From assembly GCA_003255025.1 (NCBI GenBank), contig QANY01002293.1, forward strand, positions 310,001 to 374,000: DNA of 64,000 nt. The letters run 5' to 3'. The position numbers and the translations under genes were made by a program. Below are positions 50,306-62,610 of this stretch, in pieces (the first letter of the stretch is position 1; every line of letters starts with the position of its first letter). The notes under the pieces were generated by a model. It did not search any database, was not told where the DNA came from, and saw only the letters and a program-made list of their open reading frames with translations. This DNA comes from Datisca glomerata. Its lineage: Eukaryota > Streptophyta > Magnoliopsida > Cucurbitales > Datiscaceae.

Positions 50306-50807
50306 CCATGGGTCGCTGCTCGTGAGTGAGAGGGAGAGGGAGAAGGAGAAAGCAGACATGTACAGAACGAGAAGCCTTCGTGAGAGAGCTTACATAGGTC
50401 ACTACTCGTGAGTGAGTGGGAGAGGGAGAAGGCAGACGCGAACATAATACCCGGAATGGATATACCCCTTGATTTAGAGGGGTATCAAGATACACTCAAT
50501 GGATAGTATCTTTACATTCTAGGAATATTGAAGCACCCAAAAAATTTGAACCAAACAAAGCAATATCATACTTGCCATCACTTTCCAGGCATATTGTCTG
50601 ATATCACCTTATACCAAACGGCCCCTATATAGGATCCATTTGAGATGATCATAGGGTAGTACCAATAAATCTCATGTATCATAGAACTTTCCTTAAATGA
50701 ACAGTGTTATTCAACCACCTAGCGCCAGTCATTTGGCATACTAGGATTGGTTGTATATATCAGGTTGTGGAAGTATTGGTTGTCACGTTTATTGTGTTAG
50801 GTACACG

Positions 50808-51609
50808 TAGGGGTGCGTAACTAGGCCGGGCTGGGCCTTTCCAGGCAGTTCGCGGGCTGGTTCCGGGCCGGGCCTCCTGAAATTTAGGGCACCCCGGAAT
50901 GAACCGTTGAACCGACCCGTGAAGTCACGGGTCAGGCCGGTTTGTGAGCCGGGCCAATTATTTAACCGGCCTAGCCCGTTCCCCCTCCCTTTAATGTGTT
51001 TTAATTCTAAAAAATGTAGATGGGAAGAGTTAAACCTTGGTGGAAAACAGATGAAGTGTAGGGATTACCACTAAGCTATATGGAAGTCATGTTACTTTTT
51101 ATAATTATTTTATTTTATTACTTTAAAATCTCAATAGAAAAACTTGTAATGATAAGTAAAATAATTATTTTATTTATTAAATTATTAAACTAGTGATATT
51201 TATATTCACGTAAAATCTAAAAATATAATAAATAATTAATAACTAAATTATAATTTATGTTCGTTAACAGAACAAAATATATTGGGAATATTAAACCAAT
51301 TTTTTTTAAAGTTTTCATGAATCCAACTTTTTCATTGAATAAAATATTTATTTAAATAAAAAAATATAATTTTTTATTTAATTAAATACGTTTATCTCAA
51401 AAGTATATTATATGAAGTTTCGATAAAATGTGTTAAAAGACAATAAGAATATATTTTAAATAATTAATTTAATAAAAATTGTCTTGGTCTATTGATAAAG
51501 AGTGTGATTTATAAGGAATATGTCAAATGTTCAAATTTTGCTACATGCATAATTGTTCAATTTTTAGACACAAAAATGGATTCACAGGCCCGGCCCGTTG
51601 CCACATCTA
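50808..51609. mobile_element. hAT-type non-autonomous element, 802 bp
   Basis: The left end TAGGGGTGCGTAAC and the right end GTTGCCACATCTA are hAT-like inverted ends. GGTACACG is duplicated perfectly (50800-50807 and 51610-51617). Near the ends are GGCCGGGC/GCCCGGCC motifs; the interior is very AT-rich and non-coding. Confidence 0.87.
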
Positions 51610-51617
51610 GGTACACG

Positions 51618-52657
51618 ACTAGTCGTATTATATGACATGGAAGCTACCATTTTTGCTATGGACAAGCCAGCTGATGAGAGCTCATCCATTAGTGCTTCCC
51701 ATATGAGCCGGCCACTGAAGAAAAGTTTTGAACCATTCTGCATTATCGCCTTAAACAACTTAGTCATTGTGAATAGGGAAGTCTTCAAATGTGCGAAATT
51801 TTTAAATGCTTGCTACAGAGTACAGAACTTAAAAAAGTCACCTTCATTTCACTCTCAGGGCGGCCAGTAAAAGATGCTCCATCACAATAACGTATCTTGA
51901 CTTTGTTCCAGTTAAAGAAATCTAAAAGAACGATTTTAACAATTACTTTCCAATTTGCAAGAACAGAGCACTTATTATTATGAACAAGATACTGTAGAAT
52001 TTCGTGATGGATCACTTGCATCAGTAGCTACCAGGATTTTGTAATGGATCACGGCTTAAAATTCCAGTAAAGTGAACTTACTGACACATCATGGTGAATT
52101 AAAATTTGATAAATGTAACTTCTTTTTGAAAATTAAACAAAATCATTGTGTAAAAGAGATGAAAATCAAATTAATATTTCAATATTGAAATTATAGCAAG
52201 AATCATTATCAGCAAGAATCAAGTTGAATCCGTAGAGAAACTGAAATGTGAAAGTTAAGACTTCTGGTACTATTCATGCTCATAGTATAGAAACTACAAC
52301 AATTCTTCTTAACTCAAACCGACTCACCTAAAGCTTGAAGCCAACCTGAAATTATTTCACAAGCAATAAGGTATACGCATTCGTAAATAAATAGCAGGAA
52401 ACCATGCCATAAATTTGGTGTTTTAGCATATAACATGAACAAGGGTCATTATACAAATAGAATAGATTATAAGGACAATTTGTAAACCAACATTATCTCA
52501 TCGTCGATTGTCGCAATTGCTGAGTTGAACGCTAGAATTAAAGGTCGTTTATTATTTAAGTTAAACGTGAAATCATTATCCCATGTCCTAAACAGTCAGG
52601 TATTTTCGTCTTTCACAAAGTAGCTAGGAAACAACTGAAATTTTGATATTAAAACTC
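51618..52657. other. intergenic, nothing recognised
   Basis: Two overlapping antisense frames at 51582-52021 have no family resemblance. No other signal was found. Confidence 0.45.
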
Positions 52658-52972
52658 TTACAGGAAGTTTCTGACGTCCAATGACTTCACATCCACCATT
52701 TCCTCATACTTGAACTCTTCCCTGGTATCAACAAAGCTATAAGGGAAATTTCAGATTAATTATTGAACTTGTGTATTAGATGTATCTTATCGAGTTGTGT
52801 AAATTGCTTAAAGATTGAAGCTAAACATTAATCTAACAGAAATGCATACCGCTCCTTCTGTGTTTCCATCGCCTCAAGTGTATCCTTCTTCAGCTCTTCT
52901 AATTTAGCCTTGGAAATTTTGAGTTCCAACTGTTCTTCATATTTATGTAGATCTTCCCTCTGAATCCCAAGC
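52658..52972 (-). CDS. unrecognised coiled-coil protein, last two exons
   Basis: Minus-strand exon 52972-52850, intron 52849-52737 and exon 52736-52658 join in one open frame (about 66 residues) ending in TAA. It reads IQREDLHKYEEQLELK, LEELKKDTLEAMETQKER, then EEFKYEEMVDVKSLDVRNFL. The first part is a highly charged heptad-like helix typical of a coiled coil. Clean GT-AG borders and matching phase argue for a real gene or a recent copy. I could not find the upstream exons or start codon with confidence; a leader-like exon may end at about 54614. No function is claimed. Confidence 0.55.
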
Positions 52973-54903
52973 CTGATGAGCCATAAAGTCAAATAACAAT
53001 AATCATCAAATATAGCTTAGGAATGAAAAAACTAGAAAATTCTAATTGCAACAGTAAGAAACTCGGGATCAGCATATATAGATTCTTAGGAATGAGAGAC
53101 TAGAACCCCAATATAATGATGGAAGCTATGAGCAAAGAAATCAATATCATAAAAGAGCACTGGAAAAACCAACTCCAAATTCCTCTCTGTATTAGTTCAC
53201 TGGAACATTCTAGAACAACAATATTTTGAATAAGTTTGAAAGTAGTACATATGGTTGAAATTACTTCTAGTTGATTTTGTCAAACTCTGACATGAGAACA
53301 ACCATTCCTTTCTTATTATTCCTCAAAAGAGGTTTTTTAAGTTCCTTTGATAATTGAAGAAGTCATAGCCACATACAGAATTTTCATTCTAACTCCAAAC
53401 TATAGGGTTGAAAGCAATCAAGTTTCGTATACTATACAAGTTCTCCAACACGGTCCTTATGGTGTGCTCATATATTCTATGACTTCAAAATTTTGTAGAA
53501 GTATTCATCAATTATAGACGAAAATTCAATTTCCAGAGGTGTGCAGTTTAATACATATATGTGATCAAAACACATATCAACCTACTGATCAATTGAAATT
53601 TTCTGTCATAATATTCTCAAAAATCACAATATGACAATGGTAATAGTTAAACTCCATTTACGTCGTATCATATGAGAAATGATTATTGAGAAAGGAAAAA
53701 CATATACAACGCTGAACAGAACAAAGAAAATCTCAGAAAATACCAAATCCAAGATCAAATATCATTGAGAAAGGAAAAGTCAGAAAATTGTTGTCTAACT
53801 TATTTACTAGTAAAATCAAACTAGAGGTGGTGTTGGTGTAAATTTGAAACTAGAAAATTTATTTGTATAATTAAGGTAAATTATGGAGAAGGTGGATGTA
53901 GTATAGCCAAAGAATTATAATAAAAAATAGAACTTTTGGCTGTAACTGTAACATGTAGGTCACAGTCTCAAACCTTGTTTAAGATGAAGCAGAACAGACA
54001 GCAGAGACAATACAATTACAAGCATAAGCTATATTGATCTCAAGAAGAGAAAATTATAGAGAAAAATAATTAATTGAAACTCAATTCTTTCAATCAGATT
54101 CAGAATTCTAACCTCTATGTGGATGATCATAAAATCTAGCAGGAGCAGAAACTGTAATATCCAAAATTTGAACTTCATATATAAATTACACACTTTAAAT
54201 TCAGAAATCAATCATGAAAATAAAAACAGAGATACCCACATGAAAATTCATCTAAAATAAGAAAAGGGTCGAAATACTTTAGCTCATATCTTTAAAATAT
54301 AAAAAACCCATTAGCCTAAACTCATAAAAATTCAAACTTTCTTCCATAGAGATTAAAAAATCAGTAACTACGTTATTACATACATCAAGGGACAAACGTT
54401 CTCAAGCCACAACAACATGAAAAAAATTTGAACTACAGTAGACAAAATTTCTTCCATAAAGATTAGAAAAACAAATATAAGAGTAAGACTCACTGTGAAG
54501 TTTGACTCTGGACATATGCACTCCCGTTTGGGAGTAAGACTCGGTTAGAACTAATCTCTCAGTCTAAATTCCAAATCAAACATGCAGAGGTCTAAAACTC
54601 AGACAAACTTACAAATTGGGAGTGACGCAGATCTAAGCTTTGAGTGTGCAGGGGCTAGATCTGAGCTTCGAGTGGAAGCTCACCATGGAAGATCACTATC
54701 AAAGCTTGCCTGGAAGCCGCCTGAAGTCGCCTAGCGAGCAGTCAGGAAGAGGAGCTCCAATCACCAGTTGTCGTTGCTGTCAAAAGAGAAGAAAAAAATA
54801 ACACAATAAAAGTAAAATTAGGGTTAGATTGATAATATAGGATGATATTTTTGTAAAGAGAATGAAATTTGAGGTAAGTAGTAATTTTTTTACACCTTAG
54901 AAC
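52973..54903 (-). other. possible upstream introns and leader of the coiled-coil gene
   Basis: Mostly AT-rich. The segment 54614-54790 is less AT-rich and on the minus strand ends in AATTT before GTAAGT, like a non-coding first exon. The missing coding start could lie between, but I could not identify it. Confidence 0.35.
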
Positions 54904-55116
54904 AACTACAAGTTTTTTTTCACTGTCATAATAAGAAGTTATATTGACAGCCCAAAAATTAGCTGTCATAGTAGAGAACACATTGATGACAGCTAATTTT
55001 TGAGCTGTCATCAATGCCTGAATTACCCCATCCTAACTACTTCCATTGACAGATTTTAAATAGTTGTTATTGTATCATAGATGTGGTTGTCACCTAAAGC
55101 CAAAATTATAGTAGTG
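54903..55116. mobile_element. possible small CACTA-like MITE
   Basis: The left side begins CAACTACAAG and the right side ends TATAGTAGTG, roughly inverted. The interior has GACAGC(T/C)-type motifs in both orientations (GACAGCTAATTTTTGAGC near 54985). No target duplication was seen, so the ends are uncertain. Confidence 0.35.
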
Positions 55117-55159
55117 ACTTTGGATCTAATATAGTCATATGGGTGACTTTGTGTATCTT

Positions 55160-55800
55160 AGTCAGCTGTGTGACTTGAAATATCAAAGTCATTTATGTAA
55201 CTTTGAGTATATAGTCATCTATGTGATCGTCGTAGTCATCTGGTGACTTCAGGTACCACGGAATATTACAGTGGTCCTTTTACCTTATGTAAGGTCTTTT
55301 CTCTTATTCGCCTTAGGTAAGTTATGAGGTATTGGCTTGCCCTAGGTAGGGTCTTTTTCCAATCATCTTATGTGATAAGGATGCCTCGTTAGGCCGTCGC
55401 CTTAGATGAGGTCCTTTTACCCTTCGTACGGTTTTTTCCAGATCATCTTATGTGATAAGGATGCCTCGTTAGGCCGCCGCCCTGGGTGAGGTCTTTCGTC
55501 TGAGGGTTCTTTGACCTGAGTGGCATGAGATACTTTCGTGGTCCTTTCTCCCTACGTAGGGTCTTTCTCTGGATCATCCTTAATGATCAAGAGGTCTCGT
55601 TAGGCCATCGCCTTGGTTGAGGTCTTTCATCTGATCATCTCGTGCGCTCGGGTACCACAGGATACTTTCATAGTCCTTTTGTCTTATGTATGATCTTTTC
55701 TCCTAGTCATCTCTGGTGAGTAGGAGGCCTCAGCGGTCGTGGCCTTTATCAAGGTCTTTCATCCAAGCATCTCGTGTGCTCGAGATAGCTGCTCTACGGA
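55160..55800. repeat. Ty3/gypsy-type LTR-like repeats
   Basis: Repeated blocks of the form TCATCTTATGTGATAAGGA followed by CCTCGTTAGGCCGTCG recur at about 55363 and 55443, with diverged copies near 55574 and 55700. Such repeats occur in LTRs and leader regions of large plant Ty3/gypsy elements; the assignment is by resemblance. Confidence 0.5.
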
Positions 55801-56039
55801 GCGATCTTTGAATCCTTCCTTCAAATTTAGAACTTTACTATCATTTGCCCCCATCCTCGTGTCTAGCTTGAGAATCTCCATTGACATGTGAGCAAAGCTT
55901 CATTGTTTGATGTCCTGAATGCGAAGTGCATCGCCCTTTCGGTTATGGTCTCCTCTAATGTTTAAGTATCAACATGACTTTACTTCTGCATGCGTTTGCA
56001 AAGCCATCCACGGTGAGTACCCATTCCATGTATGAGGGT

Positions 56040-56235
56040 TCTATCATCATGCCTCTATCCATCATGTCATTTGAACTGAAGAATGTAGGAGTCGCCTATC
56101 AGCGCTTAGCCTACAAAATGTTCCAAGAGTACATAAGGAAGACGATGGAAGCGTTGAGAGAGTTTGACATAAGATAAGAACCTCATACCGTAATCAAGGC
56201 TCAAGCACGAGCTGACTTTGTGGCAATAAGTCTTC
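56040..56235 (+). pseudogene. Ty3/gypsy RT-RNase H remnant (plus strand)
   Basis: Plus-strand translation shows FELKNVGVAYQRLAYKMFQ (RT motif normally near FGLKNAGATYQR), then, after a large deletion, IKAQARADFVA (the end of the RNase H region, normally IKAQALADF). Both fit the Ty3/gypsy (Tat-like) family. Confidence 0.65.
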
Positions 56236-56252
56236 ATCTCAGTGACAAAAGG

Positions 56253-56444
56253 TCATCTTCTTTGGGTCTGATAGATGCATGAGTATCTGATTGTACCCGA
56301 AGAAGGCATCCATGAGACTGCGTATCTCGTGCCCGTTGTAGCGTCCATCAATTGATTAATTTTTAGAATAGGGAAGTTATCCTTTAGGCATGCTTTATTC
56401 AGGTTATTGAACCCTATACAGGACTTCCACTTTATGTTCTTCAT
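56253..56444 (-). pseudogene. Ty3/gypsy RT remnant (minus strand)
   Basis: Minus-strand translation shows IKWKSCIGFNNLNKACLKDNFPI followed by INQLMDATTG, the start of a gypsy reverse transcriptase (consensus near KWRMCVDFTDLNKACPKD). It lies head-on against the plus-strand piece, so two inserts or an inversion are involved. Confidence 0.7.
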
Positions 56445-56483
56445 CTTTTCCTTTACCGTGTTGGCTAAGTAGCCTAGGTAGTG

Positions 56484-56650
56484 GACCTCTCAGGTCTCGA
56501 TAATTATGTTTTCTCTCTCGCGGGAGCGTTTGTGTAATCTATGACCTCTCAGGTCTTCCTTGATATCTCACATGAGCATTTGCGTAATTTCTGACCTCTC
56601 GGGTCTTCATAATTGAGATTGCTCTCTTGTGGGAGTATTTGCATAATTTA
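56484..56650. repeat. ~50-60 bp diverged tandem repeat
   Basis: Three copies start with GACCTCTC(A/G)GGTCT at 56484, 56543 and 56593; each is followed by a TCT(C/T)-rich and GGGAG-containing part. Probably part of the gypsy-type element. Confidence 0.75.
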
Positions 56651-56659
56651 TGTTTTAAT

Positions 56660-57450
56660 TGCACTTATATATTCATAGAAGATTTATACCATATATATAC
56701 TTTATTTCAAGTGTCCTATCTTTTATCAAGCGGGCCCAAGCGATTCATCGAACTCGTGTTAAGGTATGATGGTGATATAATTAAGAGATTGTGAGACTTT
56801 ATATTATGTCTTAGGATCTCCTTGCTTGTAGTAAGCCCATGCTTAATATCATATTGAATTAAATTGCTCTAAAAATATTCAAAGAATAATAAAATTGTAC
56901 CTCAAATTTAATGGAGATCATCGGCGTGACATTTGATTTTGAGAGAATAATTTTTTTGAAATAATGCAAATCTGGGCTCTGCGGCCTGCATCCAAATTTT
57001 GAAACTCGTTCTTTGTCCAAGATGTAAAATAATATTGATGCAAATAATTGCATTATTCTCCTCAAAATTTTAAGGAAGATCATCAATGTGACTCTTGATT
57101 TTGAGAGAATAAATTTTTTGAAATAATGCAGATCTGAGCTCTGTGGTTAGCGTTCGAATCTTGAAACTCGTTCTTTGTTCAAGATGTTAAATAATATTGA
57201 TGTAAGTAATTGCATTATTCTCATGTCATTAAAAGCACATTAAAGTGTAAATTAATCAAGGAGAATTTTGTAAATTAATTATTAAAAAAATAAATGACAT
57301 AAATAATGCGCAAATAATTCTTCCCTTAAATGTTGTACTGACTATTTGAATATCAACTCCGCAATAATTATTTGTAATTTGAGGTAAAAATTTAAATGAT
57401 GTTTGAGCAACTCATTTTTCAGGAAGTTTTCCCAAAGGGCCGGATGCAAA
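56660..57450. other. AT-rich region with a diverged direct repeat
   Basis: Copies of a ~190-bp unit start near 56900 and 57090 (around GATTTTGAGAGAATAA and GCAGATCTG, ending near TTGCATTATTCTC). No coding frame. Part of the repeat cluster. Confidence 0.5.
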
Positions 57451-57459
57451 ACTTATTTA

Positions 57460-58450
57460 GAGAGGGATTAAATATGTAAATGTAGCTTATGCAAAGCGTA
57501 TTCGCGGGCTATCTGAGGAAAGTATGATGGGCCTGTGAATAGCAAAAGCTTGGCCCAAAGTCTATGGGCCAATAGGATGGCGCCGGTTGCGCGCGGGTCT
57601 ATATCGGGGTGCGAATGCGGATCACTCACAGACGCGGGTGCGGTTCGCACTCTAACGCGGGCCGAGCTTAGGCTCCTCACTCGGGCTCTCTCTTGGACCC
57701 TTGTAATCTCTCTCTACTGGGCTTCTCAAGTGGAGCACTGGGAGTAGACCGAGTAGGTTAACATGCTCGACTGAAATGCCAGAAAACTCAGTCTGAGTCT
57801 AGTTATTAATGTTTTGGAATCTGAAACACCTCATTTGATACAGATCTGAGCTTCCATTTTTCAGAATTAGAGGGATTGTTTGCAGTTGGGAAAAGGCCCG
57901 ACGACGTCGTGCGTGAGTGGTTCAACGGTGAAAGATGCCGGCGACCTAGAAGGCACCGTCAGCTGGTTGTCATCGACCGTGCTTCACGGTTGCTCGTGGC
58001 TCACCGGCTTCTACAACGGTGGATTCCGCGGCTGTTCTATTTTTTTTAGTGTTGATCTAAGATGACATCAACAAAAATGAACGTGACTTGCAGAAGTGGA
58101 TTTTAACGTCGATTCAAAACATTCTCCTTCGTCTTTCCTCGTTCTTTTTTATCCGAAACATGGATCATTTCATTGTTGTTGTAACGATTGTGGCTGTGGA
58201 TTATCTTTGTATGATCGATTTTGAAAAAATAGGAGATCTACGTTCCCAGAGACGACGTCAAACTGTTAATGTGAAAAATATGTCAGCATCGACTGTCGAG
58301 GGGACCATCATGCATCGCTCGGTGATTCATCCAGGGGTCTGTAAAAATAAAAAATGATCATGAAAGTAGTAGGCAGGGAACTAGAATAGTGCCCCCACCT
58401 AATGCACTCCGACGATCAAGTTAGTGGGGTGTTTGAAAAGTAGTATTGTG
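57460..58450. other. GC-richer block, possible LTR remnants, no gene
   Basis: Much richer in G+C than its flanks, with short frames on both strands (57468-57747, 57880-58065) that match nothing. Near 58400 the text CTCCGACGATCAAGTTAGT is reminiscent of plant LTR sequence. An old retroelement is likely; the exact type is not determined. Confidence 0.4.
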
Positions 58451-59150
58451 GAGAATTACTTACCGTTTAATGAGGATCATCATATATTAATAATGATTTT
58501 CTGTATCAGTCAAATTTTCAGATTCAGTGTATATTCTTCCTTATTCTGATAATGAATGAAGATATTCATGGAGAATATTATTTGATCAGGATATTTTGAT
58601 TATCATACTATCTTGTTTAACAACCATTGAGATTGTCTGATAGATTTGATGCGTGCATATCCTTTCCTTATATGACTTATTATTATATATTATTTGTGAC
58701 AGGAAAATGATATCGGTTATCTCGAGTAGCCACGATTCTAAATATGAGATTACCTCATCATTTGTGTTACCTCAGTAGTGTACGTATATGTGAGATTGTG
58801 TCCATCGATCTGGTAGTGGAGGGTGCATCGGTCACCTTGGTTTGGACTTAATATGGGTCCTACCTAAGAAATGAGAGTATTGGACATTGTTCAGAAATAT
58901 TATCAATGGGCTTTAGCCCGAGTGTTTTTTCTCCCCTTCAATATATATATAATAGTTTGGTCTCGAGCCCTCTTCCTCCAAATGAAGGTATAAACCCAAC
59001 AATTCATTCCCTTGCATATTTATCACCTTTCAGAAATCATCGAAGAGAATACCTATATATAGAATTTATAGAGATCAAAGATTTCAAATGAAACTATGTA
59101 AATATAAAATTTATAAAATTCATCAAGCGTGTAGCCGTTTAAGAGGCCCG
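58451..59150. other. intergenic, nothing recognised
   Basis: AT-rich, no gene and no element ends seen. Confidence 0.45.
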
Positions 59151-59159
59151 AATTAGACA

Positions 59160-61812
59160 GCTTCCCTGCTATTTTCTTTCAAAAAATTTGGCACACAGTG
59201 GGTAAGGATGTCATTAATATTTGTTTATCATTTCTGAACAAAAAATCTAATATTGGGGCTTTGAACATAACTCTTATTGTGTTAATTCTGAAAATCAATA
59301 ATCCTAAGCATGTTTCAGATTACCGCATGTTACAGACTTAAAATTATCTTGCCTGAATTTTTTTTCCGAATACCAGAGTGCCTTTGTAAGAGGTAGACTA
59401 ATAACATATAATATCATCATAGCTTTTGAATTGATCCATTCCCTTAACAAGAAAAAGAAAAGTAAACATGGGTTTTATGCTCTTAAACTTGATATTAGCA
59501 AAGCATATGATAAAGTAGAATGGAATTTCTTTTTTACTGTGATGAGAAGATTGGGATTTAACGATTTATGGACACACTTAATTTTCAGATGCATCTCTTT
59601 AGTTTCTTATTCGTTCTTGGTGAATGGCTTGATATATGGTAATTTGTCTCCCCAAAGGGGTCTTCGCCAAGGAGACCCCTATCCCCCTATTTATTTTTAT
59701 TATGTACTGAAGGTTTTTCAGCCATTATTAAGAATGCACAGCAGAGTAACCGATTAATATGCCCAAAGGTCAACCGCAATAGCCCTGTCATATCTCATTT
59801 TTTATTTGCTGATGATAGCTTACTTTTTTGTAGAGATGATATGGGGAACTGTCAAGCCATTAAAAACATTCTAGAGCTGTACAGCCGACGTCGGGCCAAG
59901 AAATTAATCTTGGTAAGTCTGTTATGGTTTTTTCCCTGAATGTTCCTTCGAAAACTAGAAATGCTCTGTCAGCCCACTTAGGGATCATAGTAACCAAATA
60001 TCATGAAAGATATCTAGGGCTTTTTTCTTGGACATGGGTGAATAAAACAAAATTGTTTAAGATAAAGTCAGAGCCTTAATGAATCGGTGGCGTGAAAAAC
60101 AATTCTCAATAGGGGAAAATATATTTTGATTAAAGCAGTTGTTTAAGCTCTTATTAACTACTCGATGAATATTTTCAGACTTCCCCCTTCGTTTTGTAAA
60201 AATCTTAGCAAGGAGATAGCTAGATTTTGGTGGTGGTTCTCAAACCACTTTAGGAAGATGCATTGGCTTTCTTGAAGAAATTTGTGCAAGCCAAAACTTT
60301 TGGGGAGAATGGGTTTCCATTCTTAGAGATTCTTAACCAAACTCTCTTGACAAGCATACTTGGAAGATTATTAAGAACTTGGATTGCTTGATGGCTCGCA
60401 TCCTTAAAGCAAAGTATTTCAATCTTCAGATTTCCTCTCTTGTAAGTTGAAATCTAATTGCTCCTATCTTTGGCGAAGTATAATATGGGGTAGAGACCTT
60501 TTTAATAAAGGTTATTGCTGGAGGGTAGGCGATATGAGCTCAATTCGGGTTTTCAACGACCCTTGGCTTCCGAGGTAAGATACTTTTAAGCCTCGAGTTT
60601 TGAGTGAGTCATCAAATGATTTGATTGTTGCGGACATGATCCATGATCGTAAATGGAGCAAAGAAGCTATAGTCCAACATCTTGGTCCTGTTGTCAAAGG
60701 GGATTATTCTATCAATTCCTCTAGCCCCTATTCCAATCAAAGATTAAATATGTTGGCATTATGAGAAAACAAATAGATACACTGTTAGAAGTAGCTACCA
60801 TTTGGGCCTTCACTTAAATTATCCAGATTCTTGCTCTAATGGTTGTGGTGATTCTTGGTGGTGGAAGTGTTTTTGAAAACTTAACGTCCCTAACAAAATC
60901 AAGATATTTATGTGGAGGGCTTTCTTAGATTTGCTTCCTACCAGGGCTAACTTGGCAATGTGAAGAGTGGGCGATAGCGATAAATGTATTTTTTGTGGTA
61001 AAATTGATTCCACTACTCATGCTCTTTTCTTTTGCTCTCTTATAAAGGATATTTGGAAAAGAGCAGGCTTTCTTCATTATCTGCCAAAAAAATTGCCAAC
61101 AAAGGGCTATGATGGATGCTATTATGTTATTATTTTCACATTTGGATCCCTCCTTCCTTACAAAAGTTGTTTTATTATGCTAGGGTGTTTGGAACTATAG
61201 GAATAATCTACGCATGGATCTATTTTTTGCCTAGGCTTTGACGCCTGCTCATGGATTGAAGACTATGCCACAGAATTTAAAGAAGCTAATGCTGTTTGCT
61301 CTCCTTCCCGACTGGCTCCACCTATTCCCACCACTTGGACGAGATCTGATGAAGGAAAAGTCAAACTCACTGTGGATGGAGCTATAGGTAATGGTATAGT
61401 GCTGTTGGAGGCATTTTTAGAAACAGTAATGGTAATGTGGTTGGGGTTTTCTTCAAGAAGTTTGAGGGTGCCTTTTCTCCTATTACTATTGAAGCTTTAG
61501 CAGTATATGAAAGTCTTACTATTGTTGCTATGAGGAACTTAAATGCTGATTTTATAGATCTGACTGTCTAAAGCTTGTTAACAATCTAACTAAGGATCAT
61601 TTGTACTTTTCTGAAGCTGGTATTTTTATTGACTTGTGTAGAGATATGTTAGCTAACAGAAGTAATTGTAGAATCAGATATGCTCCCCGTACTTGTAATA
61701 TGGCAGCCCATAAATTAGCTCGTTTTGGTCTCACGAGTTCGGAGATCTTTTGTTGGTGGGAGTCAGCCCCCACATCCCCCATTGTAGCTGACATTTGTTC
61801 TCCTGAGTAATG
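59160..61812 (+). mobile_element. L1-type LINE, decayed RT to RNase H
   Basis: Plus-strand remnants appear in LINE order. The pre-RT segment (FLNKKSNIGALN at about 59220) precedes the RT with KLDISKAYDKVEWNFF and RGLRQGDP (59485-59680) and the catalytic FADDSLLF (about 59806). Next come a zf-RVT segment (SWWWKCF, then PNKIKIFMWRAF, then CIFCGKIDSTTHALFFC, about 60850-61040) and an RNase H domain (KVKLTVDGA near 61360 to RYAPRTCNMAAHKLARFG near 61675-61740). Frameshifts and stops break every domain. ORF1 and the endonuclease are not here. The RNase H tail is typical of plant L1 lineages. The 3' end near 61812 is approximate. Confidence 0.87.
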
Positions 61813-62355
61813 GTAGTTTCAGTTTGTTTGCTAAAAAAATGAAACTATCTATATTGACTAATATAATTTATATATAAATAGCAAAACCAAGTTACTCATT
61901 TTTTTAAAATTCCTATCACCAACAATTTTATATAAAAAATTATTCTATTTTTTGTTTTTCATTAAGCAAGCAGATTTGTAAGATAAAAATAAAATATTTT
62001 AAAAAAAGAATACATATGTCAACAAATTTGTAAGATAATATTTCCATTTTAACTGTGTAAGAAAACTCAGTAATCGCTTTACAATTATATGTCAACAAAT
62101 TTTATATGATGATAATTGTGTCCTAACTAGGTAATGAGTAATTATGCTTAACACTAACATGACTTAATTACAACTGCCACTTAATAGAGTTATTCTAATA
62201 TAGATTTAATTTAAGGAATAATACATATATCATTAAAATTATATATGATCATGCATCAAAATACCTCTTATTACTATTATCAGTTAAGCACACAATTTAG
62301 TTAGAAGGAATATAAGCTTAGGATTATACTTGTCCTATATGTGTTACTGTATCAG
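61813..62355. other. AT-rich intergenic DNA, nothing recognised
   Basis: Very AT-rich with no coding frame. Confidence 0.5.
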
Positions 62356-62610
62356 AGATCTCCGAAGTTACTTTCCTTGAGTGTAGCTGAAGTAAACTGG
62401 TTTGGTGTTTGCTTCCCCATTGCAATTAAGATGCATTCTTCGTCCTTCTAAGAAACTGGGTGATTGGTTTATTGAAAGGTTGAAGGAGCTCAAAAGTCAT
62501 CTAGATAGCAGTTAAGAATCTATGTCTTTACTCTGCTATCTGCTTTGGTATATCTGGAAAAGCAAAAATGTTTTAATGTTTGAAGGTACTAAGATTGATC
62601 CAGGTACTAT
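62356..62610 (+). mobile_element. second LINE fragment
   Basis: Plus-strand translation near 62525-62605 gives LLCYLLWYIWKSKNVLMFEG, a pattern found between zf-RVT and RNase H in plant LINEs (LLWxIWKxRNxxxF). Since the larger LINE has its own RNase H upstream, this is a separate insertion. Confidence 0.55.

Larger units (their letters stand above)
48054..50625 (-). mobile_element. PIF/Harbinger DNA transposon, decayed
   Basis: The ends are imperfect inverted repeats: left GTGATCGTTTGATATAAG and right, read inward, GGGGCCGTTTGGTATAAGG. TAT is duplicated at 48051-48053 and 50626-50628, the 3-bp target of this superfamily. The interior holds a Harbinger transposase fragment on the minus strand, a C/T-rich minisatellite and a (GA)n run. 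No intact transposase remains. Confidence 0.75.

Noticed and set aside
50140..50495. Minus-strand open frames of 92-101 residues
   Set aside because: Low-complexity readings of the GA microsatellite and its flanks.
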